A stretch of 64,000 bases of DNA from positions 101,050 to 165,049 of the forward strand of contig NZ_VFVR01000010.1 in assembly GCF_006442205.1 (NCBI RefSeq). Direction: 5' to 3'. The position numbers were made by a program, and so were the translations under genes. The notes beneath the pieces are model-generated. The model made no database searches. It saw only the letters and a list, made by a program, of their open reading frames with translations, and was not told the origin of the DNA. Numbering within the stretch: position 1 is the first letter of the stretch; the number at the start of each line of letters is the position of its first letter. Positions 24,294 through 33,138 of this stretch are shown in pieces. The DNA is from Mesorhizobium sp. B2-3-12. GTDB lineage: Bacteria > Pseudomonadota > Alphaproteobacteria > Rhizobiales > Rhizobiaceae.

Positions 24294-25303
24294 AGCGCCC
24301 CGTGTCGATGGCGTTCGCCACCGCTGGTGCTCTGTTGCTCCAGGGGTGCGCGGGCTGGCAATCGGTCCTCGACCCGAAAGGTCCCGCGGCGAGCGAGCAG
24401 GCATGGCTGATTTGGTTCTTCACCGGCCTCTGCGCGGTGGTGTGGGTGCTGGTGATGATCGCCCTCGCCGCGCCGCTGATGATGCGGTCGCGCGCGCAGG
24501 CGGAACCGCTCGCGATCGACGCCGGCGCCGAAGGACGGAAGCTGCGCGTGGTTCTGACCGCCGTCGCGGTGACCGCCGCCATTCTGATCGGATTGACCTT
24601 GCTGAGCTTCTTCGCCAACAGGACGCTTGCCGCGATCGGCTCGGATGCCTCGCTGACCATTCGGGTCACGGGCCATCAATGGTGGTGGGAGGTGCGCTAC
24701 GAGGATGCAACGCCAAGCCGCATCTTGACCACGGCAAACGAGATCCATATCCCTGCCGGCGAGCCGGTCCGGCTTCTTTTGACCTCGACCGACGTCATCC
24801 ATTCGTTCTGGATCCCGAGCCTTTCCGGCAAGCTCGACCTCATCCCCGGCCACATTAACGTGCTCGACATCAAAGCCGACAAGCCCGGCGTCTACCGGGG
24901 TCAATGCGCCGAGTTCTGCGGCGCGCAGCATGCGAATATGGGCACCTTCATCATCGCCGAGCCGCGTGCAAAGTTCGATGCCTGGTGGAACGACCAGTTG
25001 CAGCCGGCCGTGGCCCCGGCAGGTGACGAGGCCAAAGCCGGCGAAGATCTGTTTCTGAGGCGCCCCTGCGTGATGTGCCACAGAATAGGCGGCACGCCCG
25101 CGGGAGGAACGGTCGCCCCCGATCTCACCCATATAGCCAGCAGGAAGACGCTGGCGGCCGGAACACTGACGATGAGCCGCGGCAATCTCGCCGCCTGGAT
25201 AGCCGACCCGCAAGGCGTCAAGCCCGGATCCCATATGCCGGTGGTCGATCTTGACGGCGACGAGCTCAACGCCATCGTCGCCTATCTCGAGGGCCTGAAA
25301 TGA
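24290..25303 (+). CDS. ctaC: caa3-type cytochrome c oxidase subunit II with fused cytochrome c
   Basis: A 337-residue lipoprotein (lipobox LLLQGC) with two transmembrane helices and a CuA cupredoxin domain: HQWWWEVRYED, then ligands C206, C210, H214 and M217 in CAEFCGAQHANM. A C-terminal cytochrome c domain follows, heme at C260-V-M-C-H264 and a probable distal Met in GSHMPVVDL, making it a caa3-type subunit able to accept electrons directly. Start is GTG, overlapping the upstream TGA. It differs from CyoA, which lacks CuA, so the window encodes two distinct oxidase classes. Confidence 0.93.
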   Translation: MKRPVSMAFATAGALLLQGCAGWQSVLDPKGPAASEQAWLIWFFTGLCAVVWVLVMIALAAPLMMRSRAQAEPLAIDAGAEGRKLRVVLTAVAVTAAILIGLTLLSFFANRTLAAIGSDASLTIRVTGHQWWWEVRYEDATPSRILTTANEIHIPAGEPVRLLLTSTDVIHSFWIPSLSGKLDLIPGHINVLDIKADKPGVYRGQCAEFCGAQHANMGTFIIAEPRAKFDAWWNDQLQPAVAPAGDEAKAGEDLFLRRPCVMCHRIGGTPAGGTVAPDLTHIASRKTLAAGTLTMSRGNLAAWIADPQGVKPGSHMPVVDLDGDELNAIVAYLEGLK

Positions 25304-27273
25304 GCAGCGCCGATATCACAGGCGACCGCGATATCTCGAAACCGGATACAGCGTCCAAGGGCGACATTGCTCCAGAACGCGACGGACCGCGCGATACGGG
25401 GATGGACGATGCCCGCCTGCATCGCTGGCTGGAACGCACCTGGCGCACGCCCCCCGGCATCGTCGGAGCGCTGTCCAGCGTCGATCACAAGGTGATCGCA
25501 CGGCGCTATCTGATCACGGCCTTCGTATTTCTGTGCCTGGGCGGGCTCAATGCCATCGCCATGCGTATCCAGCTCTCAGGTCCACAGCGCGGCCTGATCG
25601 GGCCGGACCTCTACAACCAACTGTTCACGATGCACGGCGTTACTATGATGTTTCTGTTCGCGGTGCCCATCGTCCAAGCAACAGGAATCTATCTCGTGCC
25701 GCTGATGGTCGGCACCCGCAATATCGCGTTCCCTCGCCTGAACGCGTTCGGGTACTGGATCTACGTTTCAGGTGGCGTTTTCGCCTGGGTATCTTTCGCG
25801 CTCAACATGGCGCCCGATGTCGGCTGGTTTGCTTACGTGCCGCTGTCCGGCCCCGAATTCGCGCCGGGCAAGCGGGCCGACGTCTGGGCGCAGATGATCA
25901 CTTATACTGAAGTATCCTCGCTGGCCGTCGCGGTGGCGACGATCGTCACGGTGTTCAAGCAGCGAGCCCCTGGCATGTCGCTGGACAAGATCCCGCTCTA
26001 TGTCTGGGCAATGCTGGTTACCTCCTTCGTCGTCGTCTTCGCAATGCCGGCGGTGATGATCACTTCCACCTTCCTGATCCTCGACCGGCTGGTCGGCACG
26101 CACATCTTCAACCCGGCGGAAGGTGGGGATGTTCTGCTGTTCCAACATCTCTTCTGGTTCTTCGGCCACCCGGAAGTCTACATCATCTTCCTGCCCGCTA
26201 CGGGCATGGTGTCCTCGATCATTCCCGTTTTTGCCAGGCGACCGACATTCGGTCATCTCGGGCTTGTCCTGTCGCTGGTCGCGGTCGGCTTCCTGTCGTT
26301 CGGGCTGTGGGTCCACCACATGTTCGCCACGGGATTGCCGAAGCTTGGCGCCAGCTTCTTCACAGCGTCCAGCATGATGATCGCCATTCCCAACGGCGTG
26401 CAGATCTTCTGCTGGCTGGCGACCCTGTGGGACGGCAGACCAGTGGTCCGAACGCCGCTGCTGTTCGTGTTCGGCTTCTTCTTCATCTTCGTCATCGGCG
26501 GCCTCACCGGCGTCATGCTCGCCTCGGTACCCCTCGACCTCCAGGTACACGACACCTATTTCGTCGTCGCCCATTTCCATTACGTGCTGATCGGCGGCTC
26601 TGTCTTCCCGCTCCTGGGCGCGGCCTATTTCTGGTTCCCCAAGATCAGCGGCCGGATGATGAGCGAGCGTCTCGGACGCTGGCACTTCTGGCTGGCTTTC
26701 ATCGGATTCAACGCCACGTTTTTCCCGATGCATCTCGTCGGGTTGTGGGGCATGCCGCGAAGGGTCTACACCTATCCGGCCGAGCTTGGCTGGGGAAATA
26801 TCAACCTTTTCATCTCGGCCGGGGCTGTGCTCTTCTTCCTGAGCTTCGTCCTGTTCATTTTCAATCTTGCGCATGGCGCGCTGAAAGGCGCACCAGCCGG
26901 GAACAATCCCTGGAATGCCGGAACCTTGGAATGGGCGACGTCTTCGCCGCCGCCGAGCTATAATTTCGCGCGTATTCCGATCGCCACGCATGTCGAGCCG
27001 CTCTGGGCTGAGCGCGAGGCGCTGCCCGTGGCGACGGGGCTGCGGGTCGATGCGCGCGAGCTCCTCATCTCGACCGTGGCGGAAGCCCATCCAGACATTC
27101 GCGAGAAATCGGCGGCACCCTCCATCTGGCCGCTGCTGGCGGCGATCTCCGTCGGCGCGACATTTGTCTATTCGATCTTCACGCCATGGGCGGTTGTATG
27201 GGGCGCCGCTCCGATCGCCATCACGCTGATCGGATGGTTTTGGCCCAAGGGCGATCCGGAGGACGAAGAATGA
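25300..27273 (+). CDS. ctaD: cytochrome c oxidase subunit I
   Basis: A 657-residue heme-copper oxidase subunit I. FGHPEVYIIFLP (CuB His and cross-linked Tyr), WVHHMF (CuB His pair) and VVAHFHYVLIGG (heme His pair) are intact, and QLFTMHGVTMMF carries the other low-spin heme ligand. The extended C terminus (helices WPLLAAISVGATFVYSIF and WAVVWGAAPIAITLIGWFW) looks like a partial subunit III fusion, as in caa3 enzymes. A hydrophilic 55-residue N-terminal extension precedes the domain. It overlaps both neighbours by ATGA. Confidence 0.94.
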   Translation: MSSADITGDRDISKPDTASKGDIAPERDGPRDTGMDDARLHRWLERTWRTPPGIVGALSSVDHKVIARRYLITAFVFLCLGGLNAIAMRIQLSGPQRGLIGPDLYNQLFTMHGVTMMFLFAVPIVQATGIYLVPLMVGTRNIAFPRLNAFGYWIYVSGGVFAWVSFALNMAPDVGWFAYVPLSGPEFAPGKRADVWAQMITYTEVSSLAVAVATIVTVFKQRAPGMSLDKIPLYVWAMLVTSFVVVFAMPAVMITSTFLILDRLVGTHIFNPAEGGDVLLFQHLFWFFGHPEVYIIFLPATGMVSSIIPVFARRPTFGHLGLVLSLVAVGFLSFGLWVHHMFATGLPKLGASFFTASSMMIAIPNGVQIFCWLATLWDGRPVVRTPLLFVFGFFFIFVIGGLTGVMLASVPLDLQVHDTYFVVAHFHYVLIGGSVFPLLGAAYFWFPKISGRMMSERLGRWHFWLAFIGFNATFFPMHLVGLWGMPRRVYTYPAELGWGNINLFISAGAVLFFLSFVLFIFNLAHGALKGAPAGNNPWNAGTLEWATSSPPPSYNFARIPIATHVEPLWAEREALPVATGLRVDARELLISTVAEAHPDIREKSAAPSIWPLLAAISVGATFVYSIFTPWAVVWGAAPIAITLIGWFWPKGDPEDEE

Positions 27274-27875
27274 AGCAGCGCCCCGCCGCCGATATTTCCG
27301 ACCTGCCGACCTTTGGACATGGCGCGCGCAGCCCGACCTGGTGGGGCACACTCGGCTTCATGGCGCTGGAAGGCACGGGTTTCGCGCTGGCGGCCGGCGC
27401 TTATCTCTATCTCGCGACCCTGTGGCCCAGCTGGCGTCTAAGCGCACCGGAGCCCAACCATTGGCCAGGAACGATCGTCACCATCTTGCTCATCGTCAGC
27501 CTTGTGCCGAACCACATCCTCCATCGCTATGCCGAGCGGTGTGCCATGCTGCCGGTGCGGATCGGCATGATCGTCATGTCGCTGTTCGGCATCGCTCCGC
27601 TCGTGGTGCGCTGGTTCGAATTCCCGGCTCTCAACATCTATTGGGACACCAATGCCTATGGATCCATGCTCTGGGTGCTGCTCGGGCTGCACACCACGCA
27701 TCTCATAACCGATGTCGGCGACACCATCGTGCTGACGGTGCTGATGTTCACGCGTCACGGCTATAGCGGCCGGCGCTTCGGCGATGTCGGCGACAATGTC
27801 TTCTACTGGGACTTCGTGGTCCTGACCTGGATTCCGATCTATCTGCTCATCTACTGGATGCCGAGGCTAGGCTGA
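27270..27875 (+). CDS. ctaE: cytochrome c oxidase subunit III-like protein
   Basis: A 201-residue membrane protein with five apparent helices. WWGTLGFMALEGTGFALAAGAYLYL matches the start of subunit III, and LLGLHTTHLITDVGDTIVL and YWDFVVLTWIPIYLLIYW match helices IV and V. It is shorter than mitochondrial-type subunit III but similar to the forms encoded in quinoprotein-linked oxidase clusters. The ATG overlaps the ctaD stop. Confidence 0.85.
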   Translation: MKQRPAADISDLPTFGHGARSPTWWGTLGFMALEGTGFALAAGAYLYLATLWPSWRLSAPEPNHWPGTIVTILLIVSLVPNHILHRYAERCAMLPVRIGMIVMSLFGIAPLVVRWFEFPALNIYWDTNAYGSMLWVLLGLHTTHLITDVGDTIVLTVLMFTRHGYSGRRFGDVGDNVFYWDFVVLTWIPIYLLIYWMPRLG

Positions 27876-27876
27876 G

Positions 27877-28218
27877 ATGCGTGCGTTGCGTTTTGGAACG
27901 TCTTGGGGTGGCCTACTGTCAGGCCCGCTAGCTTGGGCACTCTCGACGCAGCTGAACTATGCGCTGGTTCCCTGGCAATGCAACCACCAGGTGCCGGTGG
28001 TGCTCCCCTTGGCGCTGCTGCTCGTCTTGTTTTCGCTGCTAGGCGGGGCGCTGTCCTGGCGGGCGAAGCGTGAAGGAGGCGCGGCCTTCAAACCGGAGCG
28101 TACGCGCGACACCGAGCGGTTCGTCGCCAATCTCGGCATGCTGTCGGCGCTGCTCTTCGCACTTGTCGTCGTCATGCAAGGCAGCGCCGCGCTCATCCTG
28201 GACAAGTGCTTGCGATGA
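27877..28218 (+). CDS. small membrane protein of the oxidase cluster
   Basis: A 113-residue protein with three hydrophobic segments (GGLLSGPLAWALSTQLNYAL, PLALLLVLFSLLGGALSW and LGMLSALLFALVVVMQGSAALIL). It starts one base after the ctaE stop and overlaps the ctaG start, so it belongs to the operon. WQCNH and the C-terminal DKC residues could be metal or redox relevant but no family is recognised. It may be a small oxidase subunit or assembly factor. Confidence 0.7.
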   Translation: MRALRFGTSWGGLLSGPLAWALSTQLNYALVPWQCNHQVPVVLPLALLLVLFSLLGGALSWRAKREGGAAFKPERTRDTERFVANLGMLSALLFALVVVMQGSAALILDKCLR

Positions 28219-29093
28219 ACCTCGACGCGCTGTTCTCAACCTCGATCTGCTATGGTGCCGGCGCGCCAGAAGCCGGGTGGACGCTCGCGCTGCCCATCAC
28301 GCTGCCGCTTGCCGTTCTCGGTATCATCTATGTCGTGGGCGCGAGCCGGCTTTGGCGGCGCAGCGGCCGCGGCAGGACATTGCGGCTGCGTCAGGCGCTG
28401 CTGTTCACCGCCGGATGGGGCGTGTTGACGGCCGCATTGGTCAGTCCCATTCATGCGCTCGGCGAGCAGGTGTTCGCGGCCCACATGATCGAGCATGAAT
28501 TGCTGATGGCCGTGGCTGCGCCGCTGCTGGTCGCTGCCTGCCCGGCCGCGGCCTTGATGTGGGGTCTCCCCGCCCGGTTCCGCCGCGTTCTGGGAATTGC
28601 CGGGCACGCCGGATGGTTGAACGCGGCCTGGGCTTTCGCTACCCGGCCGCTAAGCGCGACCATTATGCATGGCATCGCCATATGGATGTGGCACATTCCG
28701 GCCCTGTTCGTGGCAGCACTGGAGCGCGGCGTGCTGCACTATGCCCAGCACGCGAGCTTTCTTGGAACCGGCCTGCTGTTCTGGTGGGTGATCTTGCCGC
28801 GCTCCGGCCGTCAGCAGAACTATGGCGGCGCGGTTATGCATCTCTTCGTCACCTCGCTGCATACCGGCCTGCTCGGCGTTCTCCTGTTGGTTTCGCCACG
28901 GCTCTGGTACCCGGAGAATGCCATCGGTGCGGCGCTGTGGAATTTGAGCCCGCTGGAAGATCAGCAACTTGCCGGGCTGGTGATGTGGGTGCCGGCCGGG
29001 TTGATCTACGGCGGGGCAGCATTGCTGCTGGCCGGGCTGTGGATCAAGACGAGCGGAAGGAGGGTGGCGGCGCATGCGCTCGGGCCTGTCTAA
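28215..29093 (+). CDS. ctaG: CtaG (caa3 type) oxidase assembly factor
   Basis: A 292-residue polytopic protein of the Bacillus-type CtaG family, distinct from the Cox11-type CtaG of many alphaproteobacteria. Conserved His-containing segments HMIEHELLMAVAAPLL, MHGIAIWMWHIPALF and HASFLGTGLLFWWVILP are present, with about seven helices. In caa3 systems it is needed for oxidase assembly, probably copper delivery. Start ATG 28215 overlaps the preceding stop; the end overlaps the next cytochrome gene. Confidence 0.87.
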   Translation: MNLDALFSTSICYGAGAPEAGWTLALPITLPLAVLGIIYVVGASRLWRRSGRGRTLRLRQALLFTAGWGVLTAALVSPIHALGEQVFAAHMIEHELLMAVAAPLLVAACPAAALMWGLPARFRRVLGIAGHAGWLNAAWAFATRPLSATIMHGIAIWMWHIPALFVAALERGVLHYAQHASFLGTGLLFWWVILPRSGRQQNYGGAVMHLFVTSLHTGLLGVLLLVSPRLWYPENAIGAALWNLSPLEDQQLAGLVMWVPAGLIYGGAALLLAGLWIKTSGRRVAAHALGPV

Positions 29094-29490
29094 ACTGCTT
29101 GCCGCCGCCAGCGCCGCGCTGGTGCTGCTCATCACCGTCGTGGCCGGGTTGACCTGGTGGTCCGATCGGGCCGCGCGCATCCGGCACGAGGCGGAGGCGT
29201 CCACGGGCGGTGAGGTAGCGCGCGCCCTGCCGATCATGACCGCGAATGGCTGCTCCGGCTGTCATACGATAACGGGTGTGCCGGGCGCGCAGGGGCAAGT
29301 GGGCCCTCGCCTCGACGCCAGCCTTGCCGACCGTGTCATAATCGGCGGCTTCCTGGCCAACAATCCGGAGAACCTGGTCCGCTGGATACGATCGGCCAGG
29401 GAGATCAATCCGCGCACGGCCATGCCATCGACCGGGATTACGGAGCAGCAGGCGCGCGATATCGCTGCCTACCTCTACGCCCTCAAGTGA
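29074..29490 (+). CDS. membrane-anchored c-type cytochrome
   Basis: A 138-residue protein with an N-terminal helix (LLAAASAALVLLITVVAGLTWW) and a single cytochrome c domain: C-S-G-C-H in NGCSGCHTITGVPGAQGQVGPRLD, distal Met in PRTAMPSTGI. It is last in the plus-strand operon and could shuttle electrons between dehydrogenase and oxidase. Its stop codon ends at 29490, and the convergent permease gene ends at 29491 with no bases between. Confidence 0.88.
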   Translation: MRSGLSKLLAAASAALVLLITVVAGLTWWSDRAARIRHEAEASTGGEVARALPIMTANGCSGCHTITGVPGAQGQVGPRLDASLADRVIIGGFLANNPENLVRWIRSAREINPRTAMPSTGITEQQARDIAAYLYALK

Positions 29491-30294
29491 TTAGCTTCCG
29501 GGGCGTCGTGACCACAGGCCGCGACCGGGGTCATAGCCGACCACGGCTGCCAGGAAGAACGCTAGGAGACAGATGAGTACGACCAGGGCCGAGGCGGCAT
29601 CGAACCGCAGATACAGCGCAAAGCGGATCAACTCGACCGCCGAGCTGAAAGGATTCCAGGCGGCGATCGTTGCCAGGACCGGCCCCGCCTCGGCGAGACG
29701 CCAGAGCGGATAGAGCGCCGTCGAGGCAAAGAACATCGGGAAGATGACGAAATTCATCACGCCGGCGAAGTTCTCCATCTGCGTCGAGACCGACGATACC
29801 AGCAATCCGAAGGCACCAAGCATCAGTCCCGACAGCAAGAGCGCCGGAAACACCGCAACATAACCGAGAGCCGGCGGCCGCACGTCCCAATAGCGCGCGA
29901 TAACCAGGAACAGATAGACCAGCGGCAGGCCGACAATGACGCTGGCGAGCAGTCGCGCGGCTAGCAGGTACCAGCGCGGCAACGGCGCCGTCAGCAACAG
30001 GCGCATGCTGCCCATCTCACGGTCGTAGACCATGGCCAGCGAACTCGCCATGGCGTGGAAGAGCAGCATCATGGCCGCCAGGCCGGGCACGACATAGACT
30101 TCGTAAAGCACGTAGGTCTGGTAGGGCGGCGTGATCGACAGGCCCAGCACGGAACGGAAGCCGGCAGCGAAGATCGCCAGCCAGACCAGCGGCCGCACGA
30201 TCGCCGAGAACAGACGGCCGCGCTGCCTGAGCGTGCGCCGCATTTCCCGTCGCAGGATGCCCGTGAGTGCCCGGCAGGCGTGATGCATCTTCAT
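29491..30294 (-). CDS. ABC-2 type permease of the PQQ-alcohol-dehydrogenase system
   Basis: A 267-residue inner-membrane ABC-2 permease with six helices and a cytoplasmic N terminus (RREMRRTLRQRGRLFSAIVRPL). FHAMASSLAMVYDREMGSMRLLLTAPLPRWYL is the conserved ABC-2 loop. With the preceding ATPase it forms a two-gene exporter module resembling the PedC-type systems encoded near PQQ dehydrogenases. ATG 30294 overlaps the ATPase stop. The transported substance is unknown, possibly a toxic aldehyde, acid or lipid. Confidence 0.85.
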   Translation of the reverse strand: MKMHHACRALTGILRREMRRTLRQRGRLFSAIVRPLVWLAIFAAGFRSVLGLSITPPYQTYVLYEVYVVPGLAAMMLLFHAMASSLAMVYDREMGSMRLLLTAPLPRWYLLAARLLASVIVGLPLVYLFLVIARYWDVRPPALGYVAVFPALLLSGLMLGAFGLLVSSVSTQMENFAGVMNFVIFPMFFASTALYPLWRLAEAGPVLATIAAWNPFSSAVELIRFALYLRFDAASALVVLICLLAFFLAAVVGYDPGRGLWSRRPGS

Positions 30295-31016
30295 GGCGAC
30301 CTCGTCAAGGACGCGAACGCCTCGGCCGTATCGGCCACTCCGACAGCGGCGGCCATGCGGTCGGCGCGGCCGCCCCAACGCACACTTCCCTCATGCAGAA
30401 CCACGACATTGTCGGTGGGGGCCACTTCTTCGAGGAAGTGCGTGGCCCAAAGCACGGCAATGCCACCGTCGCGGCAGAGGTCGCGCACATGCCGCTCAAG
30501 CGCGCGCCGGCCCGGCACATCGAGGCCGGTGGTCGGCTCGTCGAGCAACAGGAGGCGCGGCCGGTGCATCAACGCCCGTGCGATCTCGACACGCCTCCGC
30601 TGGCCGCCCGACAGGGCGCGAACAGGATCATCAATCCTGTCGGCCACTTCGAGCCGGCTGAGCTCCTCGCCGGAACGTTCCTTGCTCAAACTTTTGGGGA
30701 GCCCATGCAGGGCGGCGTGATAGCGCAGGTTCTCGCCAGCTGTCAGGTCGAGATCAAGCGTCGGCTGCTGGAAGACGACACCCATCTCGGCAAGCGCGGT
30801 TGATGGGCTAGACTTCATCGCATGGCCGAAGACAAGGACTGACCCGGCGCGGGCGTGATAGAGACCTGTAACAAGCGAGAACAATGTCGTCTTGCCGGCG
30901 CCATTGCGGCCGAGCAGAATGCACATTCCGCCCTCCGGCACCGAAAATGACACGTCATCCAGAACCCGTCGACTTCCGAAGCTGTGGCTGAGGTGCTCGA
31001 CCGACAAGGCGTTCAT
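30291..31016 (-). CDS. ABC transporter ATP-binding protein (PQQ-dehydrogenase-linked exporter)
   Basis: A 241-residue ATPase: Walker A GRNGAGKTT, signature LSGGQRRRVEIARAL, Walker B LLLLDEP and the switch His in LWATHFLEEV. It belongs to the DrrA/CcmA-like group that pairs with ABC-2 permeases. Start MNALSVEHL at 31016 overlaps the propeller gene stop. It is the middle gene of a set (propeller, ATPase, permease, binding protein) that recurs near PQQ dehydrogenases. Confidence 0.9.
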   Translation of the reverse strand: MNALSVEHLSHSFGSRRVLDDVSFSVPEGGMCILLGRNGAGKTTLFSLVTGLYHARAGSVLVFGHAMKSSPSTALAEMGVVFQQPTLDLDLTAGENLRYHAALHGLPKSLSKERSGEELSRLEVADRIDDPVRALSGGQRRRVEIARALMHRPRLLLLDEPTTGLDVPGRRALERHVRDLCRDGGIAVLWATHFLEEVAPTDNVVVLHEGSVRWGGRADRMAAAVGVADTAEAFASLTRSP

Positions 31017-31975
31017 GGGCCGATCACAACGCCCCATGGCCCGCGGCCTACCGGCAGCGATTTCACGACCTCCTGGTTCTCGAGATCGATAAAGGATATG
31101 TCGCCGGAATTGCCGTTGGCGCTCACCAGACGCCTTTGGTCCGCGGACAGCGCAACGTGCCAGGGTCGTTGGCCAACAAGATAGAGCCGACGGACCGCCA
31201 GTGTTTTCACATCGACTTCAGCCACCCTGTTGGCCGGTCCAAGCGCCACATAGGCGGTCGCGCCGTCGCGGGACATCTCCATGCCAACCGCTTGCACGCC
31301 CTCGCGTCGGATACCCGGCACCGCGAACTCGATCTTGCCGGTTTGGGCGTGTGTCGCCGTGTCGAAGACGGTCACGGTGCCCCGGATCTCCGACGAGACC
31401 CACAACTGCTTGCCGTCCGGCGAGAACAAAGTCGCGCGCGGTCTGGTGTCGACCAGCAGGTTGTCTACGAGTTCGAGCGTGCCTGCGTCGATCAGGTGGA
31501 CCATGCTGGTGGTCTCCGACGTGCAGGCGACATAGCGGCCATCGGCGCTGGCCGCCATCCCTTCCGGTTCGACACCGACATCGACCGTGCCGATGACCTT
31601 GGCGGCAGCGATGTCCACCACCGACACCAGATTGTCGTTCTCGTTGGCGACGAACAGCCGCTTGCCGTCCGGATGGACCGCGAAGAATTCCGGATCGGCT
31701 CCCGACGGCAACTGCCCGACCAGCTGGCGCTTTGTGACGTCGACCACGTCGATGCGGTTGTCGTCGCCTTCCGCGACGAACAGCATCTTGTTGTCGGTCG
31801 AGAGCGCCAGTCCGCGCGGACGTCGGCCGACGTCGATCGTCGCCAGCAAAGTCATCGTCGCGCCATCGACGACCGCGACGGTGTTGTCCTGCTCATTGGA
31901 CACGTAAATGGTCTCCGCGGCGGCGGGAACAGCAAGAGCGAACGCCGCCAGCAACAACGCCATTAGAACTTGCAT
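31013..31975 (-). CDS. periplasmic YVTN beta-propeller protein, PQQ-catabolism associated
   Basis: A 320-residue exported propeller. A signal peptide (MQVLMALLLAAFALAVPAAA) is followed by repeated blades of the form I-Y-V-S-N-E-Q-D-N-T-V-A-V-V-D, FVAEGDDNRIDVVD and FVANENDNLVSVVD, about seven units in all. This matches the beta-propeller family found specifically with PQQ-dependent dehydrogenase ABC systems. It may act as a periplasmic partner of the exporter or dehydrogenase. Start ATG 31975 lies inside the end of the binding-protein gene. Confidence 0.87.
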   Translation of the reverse strand: MQVLMALLLAAFALAVPAAAETIYVSNEQDNTVAVVDGATMTLLATIDVGRRPRGLALSTDNKMLFVAEGDDNRIDVVDVTKRQLVGQLPSGADPEFFAVHPDGKRLFVANENDNLVSVVDIAAAKVIGTVDVGVEPEGMAASADGRYVACTSETTSMVHLIDAGTLELVDNLLVDTRPRATLFSPDGKQLWVSSEIRGTVTVFDTATHAQTGKIEFAVPGIRREGVQAVGMEMSRDGATAYVALGPANRVAEVDVKTLAVRRLYLVGQRPWHVALSADQRRLVSANGNSGDISFIDLENQEVVKSLPVGRGPWGVVIGP

Positions 31976-33138
31976 GTGCTCTCCTCCAGGTCGATGCCCA
32001 GCGTGTCGAGCGGCGTGCGCTGATGCAGGAAGCCCGGTTGCGGCGAGCTGGAGATCAGCAGGCGCGGCCCGGCGATCAAAATGGGCTGGCGCATCTGTCC
32101 GTCCCAGGCACGGAAAGTGAGCCCCTGCCCCTTGAAGCCAGCGAGAAGAAACGCATCGCCGCGTATATATTTGCCGATTGCCGCGGTATCGAGACTGTGC
32201 AGACGCGTCGCCGCTTCGCCGATACTGCGCACAGCGAGCCAGGCGGCGTAGTCGCTGGGCAGCATCCAGCGCCCGGCCTGCCTGTGGAAACGATCCTGGA
32301 GTTGCGTGGCGCCCCACTCCTCGCTGACCGCGCTCCAGCCTGTGGCGACCAGCCCTTGGGTACCGGCGACGATCCTCGGCAGAGCAGTGCGCCCCTCCAG
32401 ATAGGCGCCGAATTCATCCGCTTCATCGGCGACCACGAGAACATCATAGTCGCTGACCTGCGTGACCGCCGGTATTTCGGTCTGCAGCGTGACATGCCCG
32501 GTGTCGGCGCGTCCATTGGCTGGCCTGAAGGTCCATGGCTGGTCGGTCGTGATCTCGGCTCCGAAGCGAGCCGCCGCCCGTCGAAAGGCCGCCGCCATGG
32601 CCTGATCCTGCGGATGTGGTCCCACGAGCAGGAACCAACGCCGCCAGCGTTTCCAGACGAGATATTGCGCCAATCCGTCGGCGAGCATGGCGCGGCTCGG
32701 GATCGTGTGCAGAACATTCCTGCGGCAATTCTGCTGGCGCAGCGCATCGTCCGGCGCTCGGCTGTTGAGCAACGTCATCCGCTCAGCCCCGGGCGCGGCA
32801 CTGGCCTGCAGAAGCTGACCGGCATCGAGATCGGCAATGACAAAGGCGATGCCGGCATCGGCGAATTGCCTTACAGCGTCGGCCGGAGCTTCAGCGGGTG
32901 CCAGGATCCTTTCCTCCAGCCGAAATTTCTGCCCAAGAAACCGGCCGGTGCTGTCGTCGTCGGCAATACCGAGCCTCGCGCCTTGCAGGCCGTCATCGGC
33001 GACGGCTTCGTCAAGGGGTCCCAGGGGCAGAGCGGGTTTGCGCTGTTGGCCGATATAGCCGATCACCATCGTTTGTTCCTCGGCGGCGCCAAGGCCGGCG
33101 ATCGACAAAAGATAAAGAAGGGCCAGCATCAGTCTCAT
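31963..33138 (-). CDS. periplasmic binding protein of the PQQ-dehydrogenase ABC system
   Basis: A 391-residue exported protein with a type I periplasmic-binding fold (Leu/Ile/Val-binding-like): signal MRLMLALLYLLSIAGLGAA, then MVIGYIGQQRKPALPL, LLNSRAPDDALRQQNCRRNVLHTIPSRAMLADGLAQYL, and VLVVADEADEFGAYLEGR. This layout, with Cys in QQNCRRN, fits the substrate-binding family described for PQQ-dependent alcohol dehydrogenase systems. It overlaps both neighbouring genes. What it binds is unknown. Confidence 0.82.
   Translation of the reverse strand: MRLMLALLYLLSIAGLGAAEEQTMVIGYIGQQRKPALPLGPLDEAVADDGLQGARLGIADDDSTGRFLGQKFRLEERILAPAEAPADAVRQFADAGIAFVIADLDAGQLLQASAAPGAERMTLLNSRAPDDALRQQNCRRNVLHTIPSRAMLADGLAQYLVWKRWRRWFLLVGPHPQDQAMAAAFRRAAARFGAEITTDQPWTFRPANGRADTGHVTLQTEIPAVTQVSDYDVLVVADEADEFGAYLEGRTALPRIVAGTQGLVATGWSAVSEEWGATQLQDRFHRQAGRWMLPSDYAAWLAVRSIGEAATRLHSLDTAAIGKYIRGDAFLLAGFKGQGLTFRAWDGQMRQPILIAGPRLLISSSPQPGFLHQRTPLDTLGIDLEESTCKF

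Noticed and set aside
25768..27351. 527-codon minus-strand frame opposite ctaD
   Set aside because: It is antisense to the heme-copper oxidase gene with all metal ligands; composition is charged and repetitive without a family.
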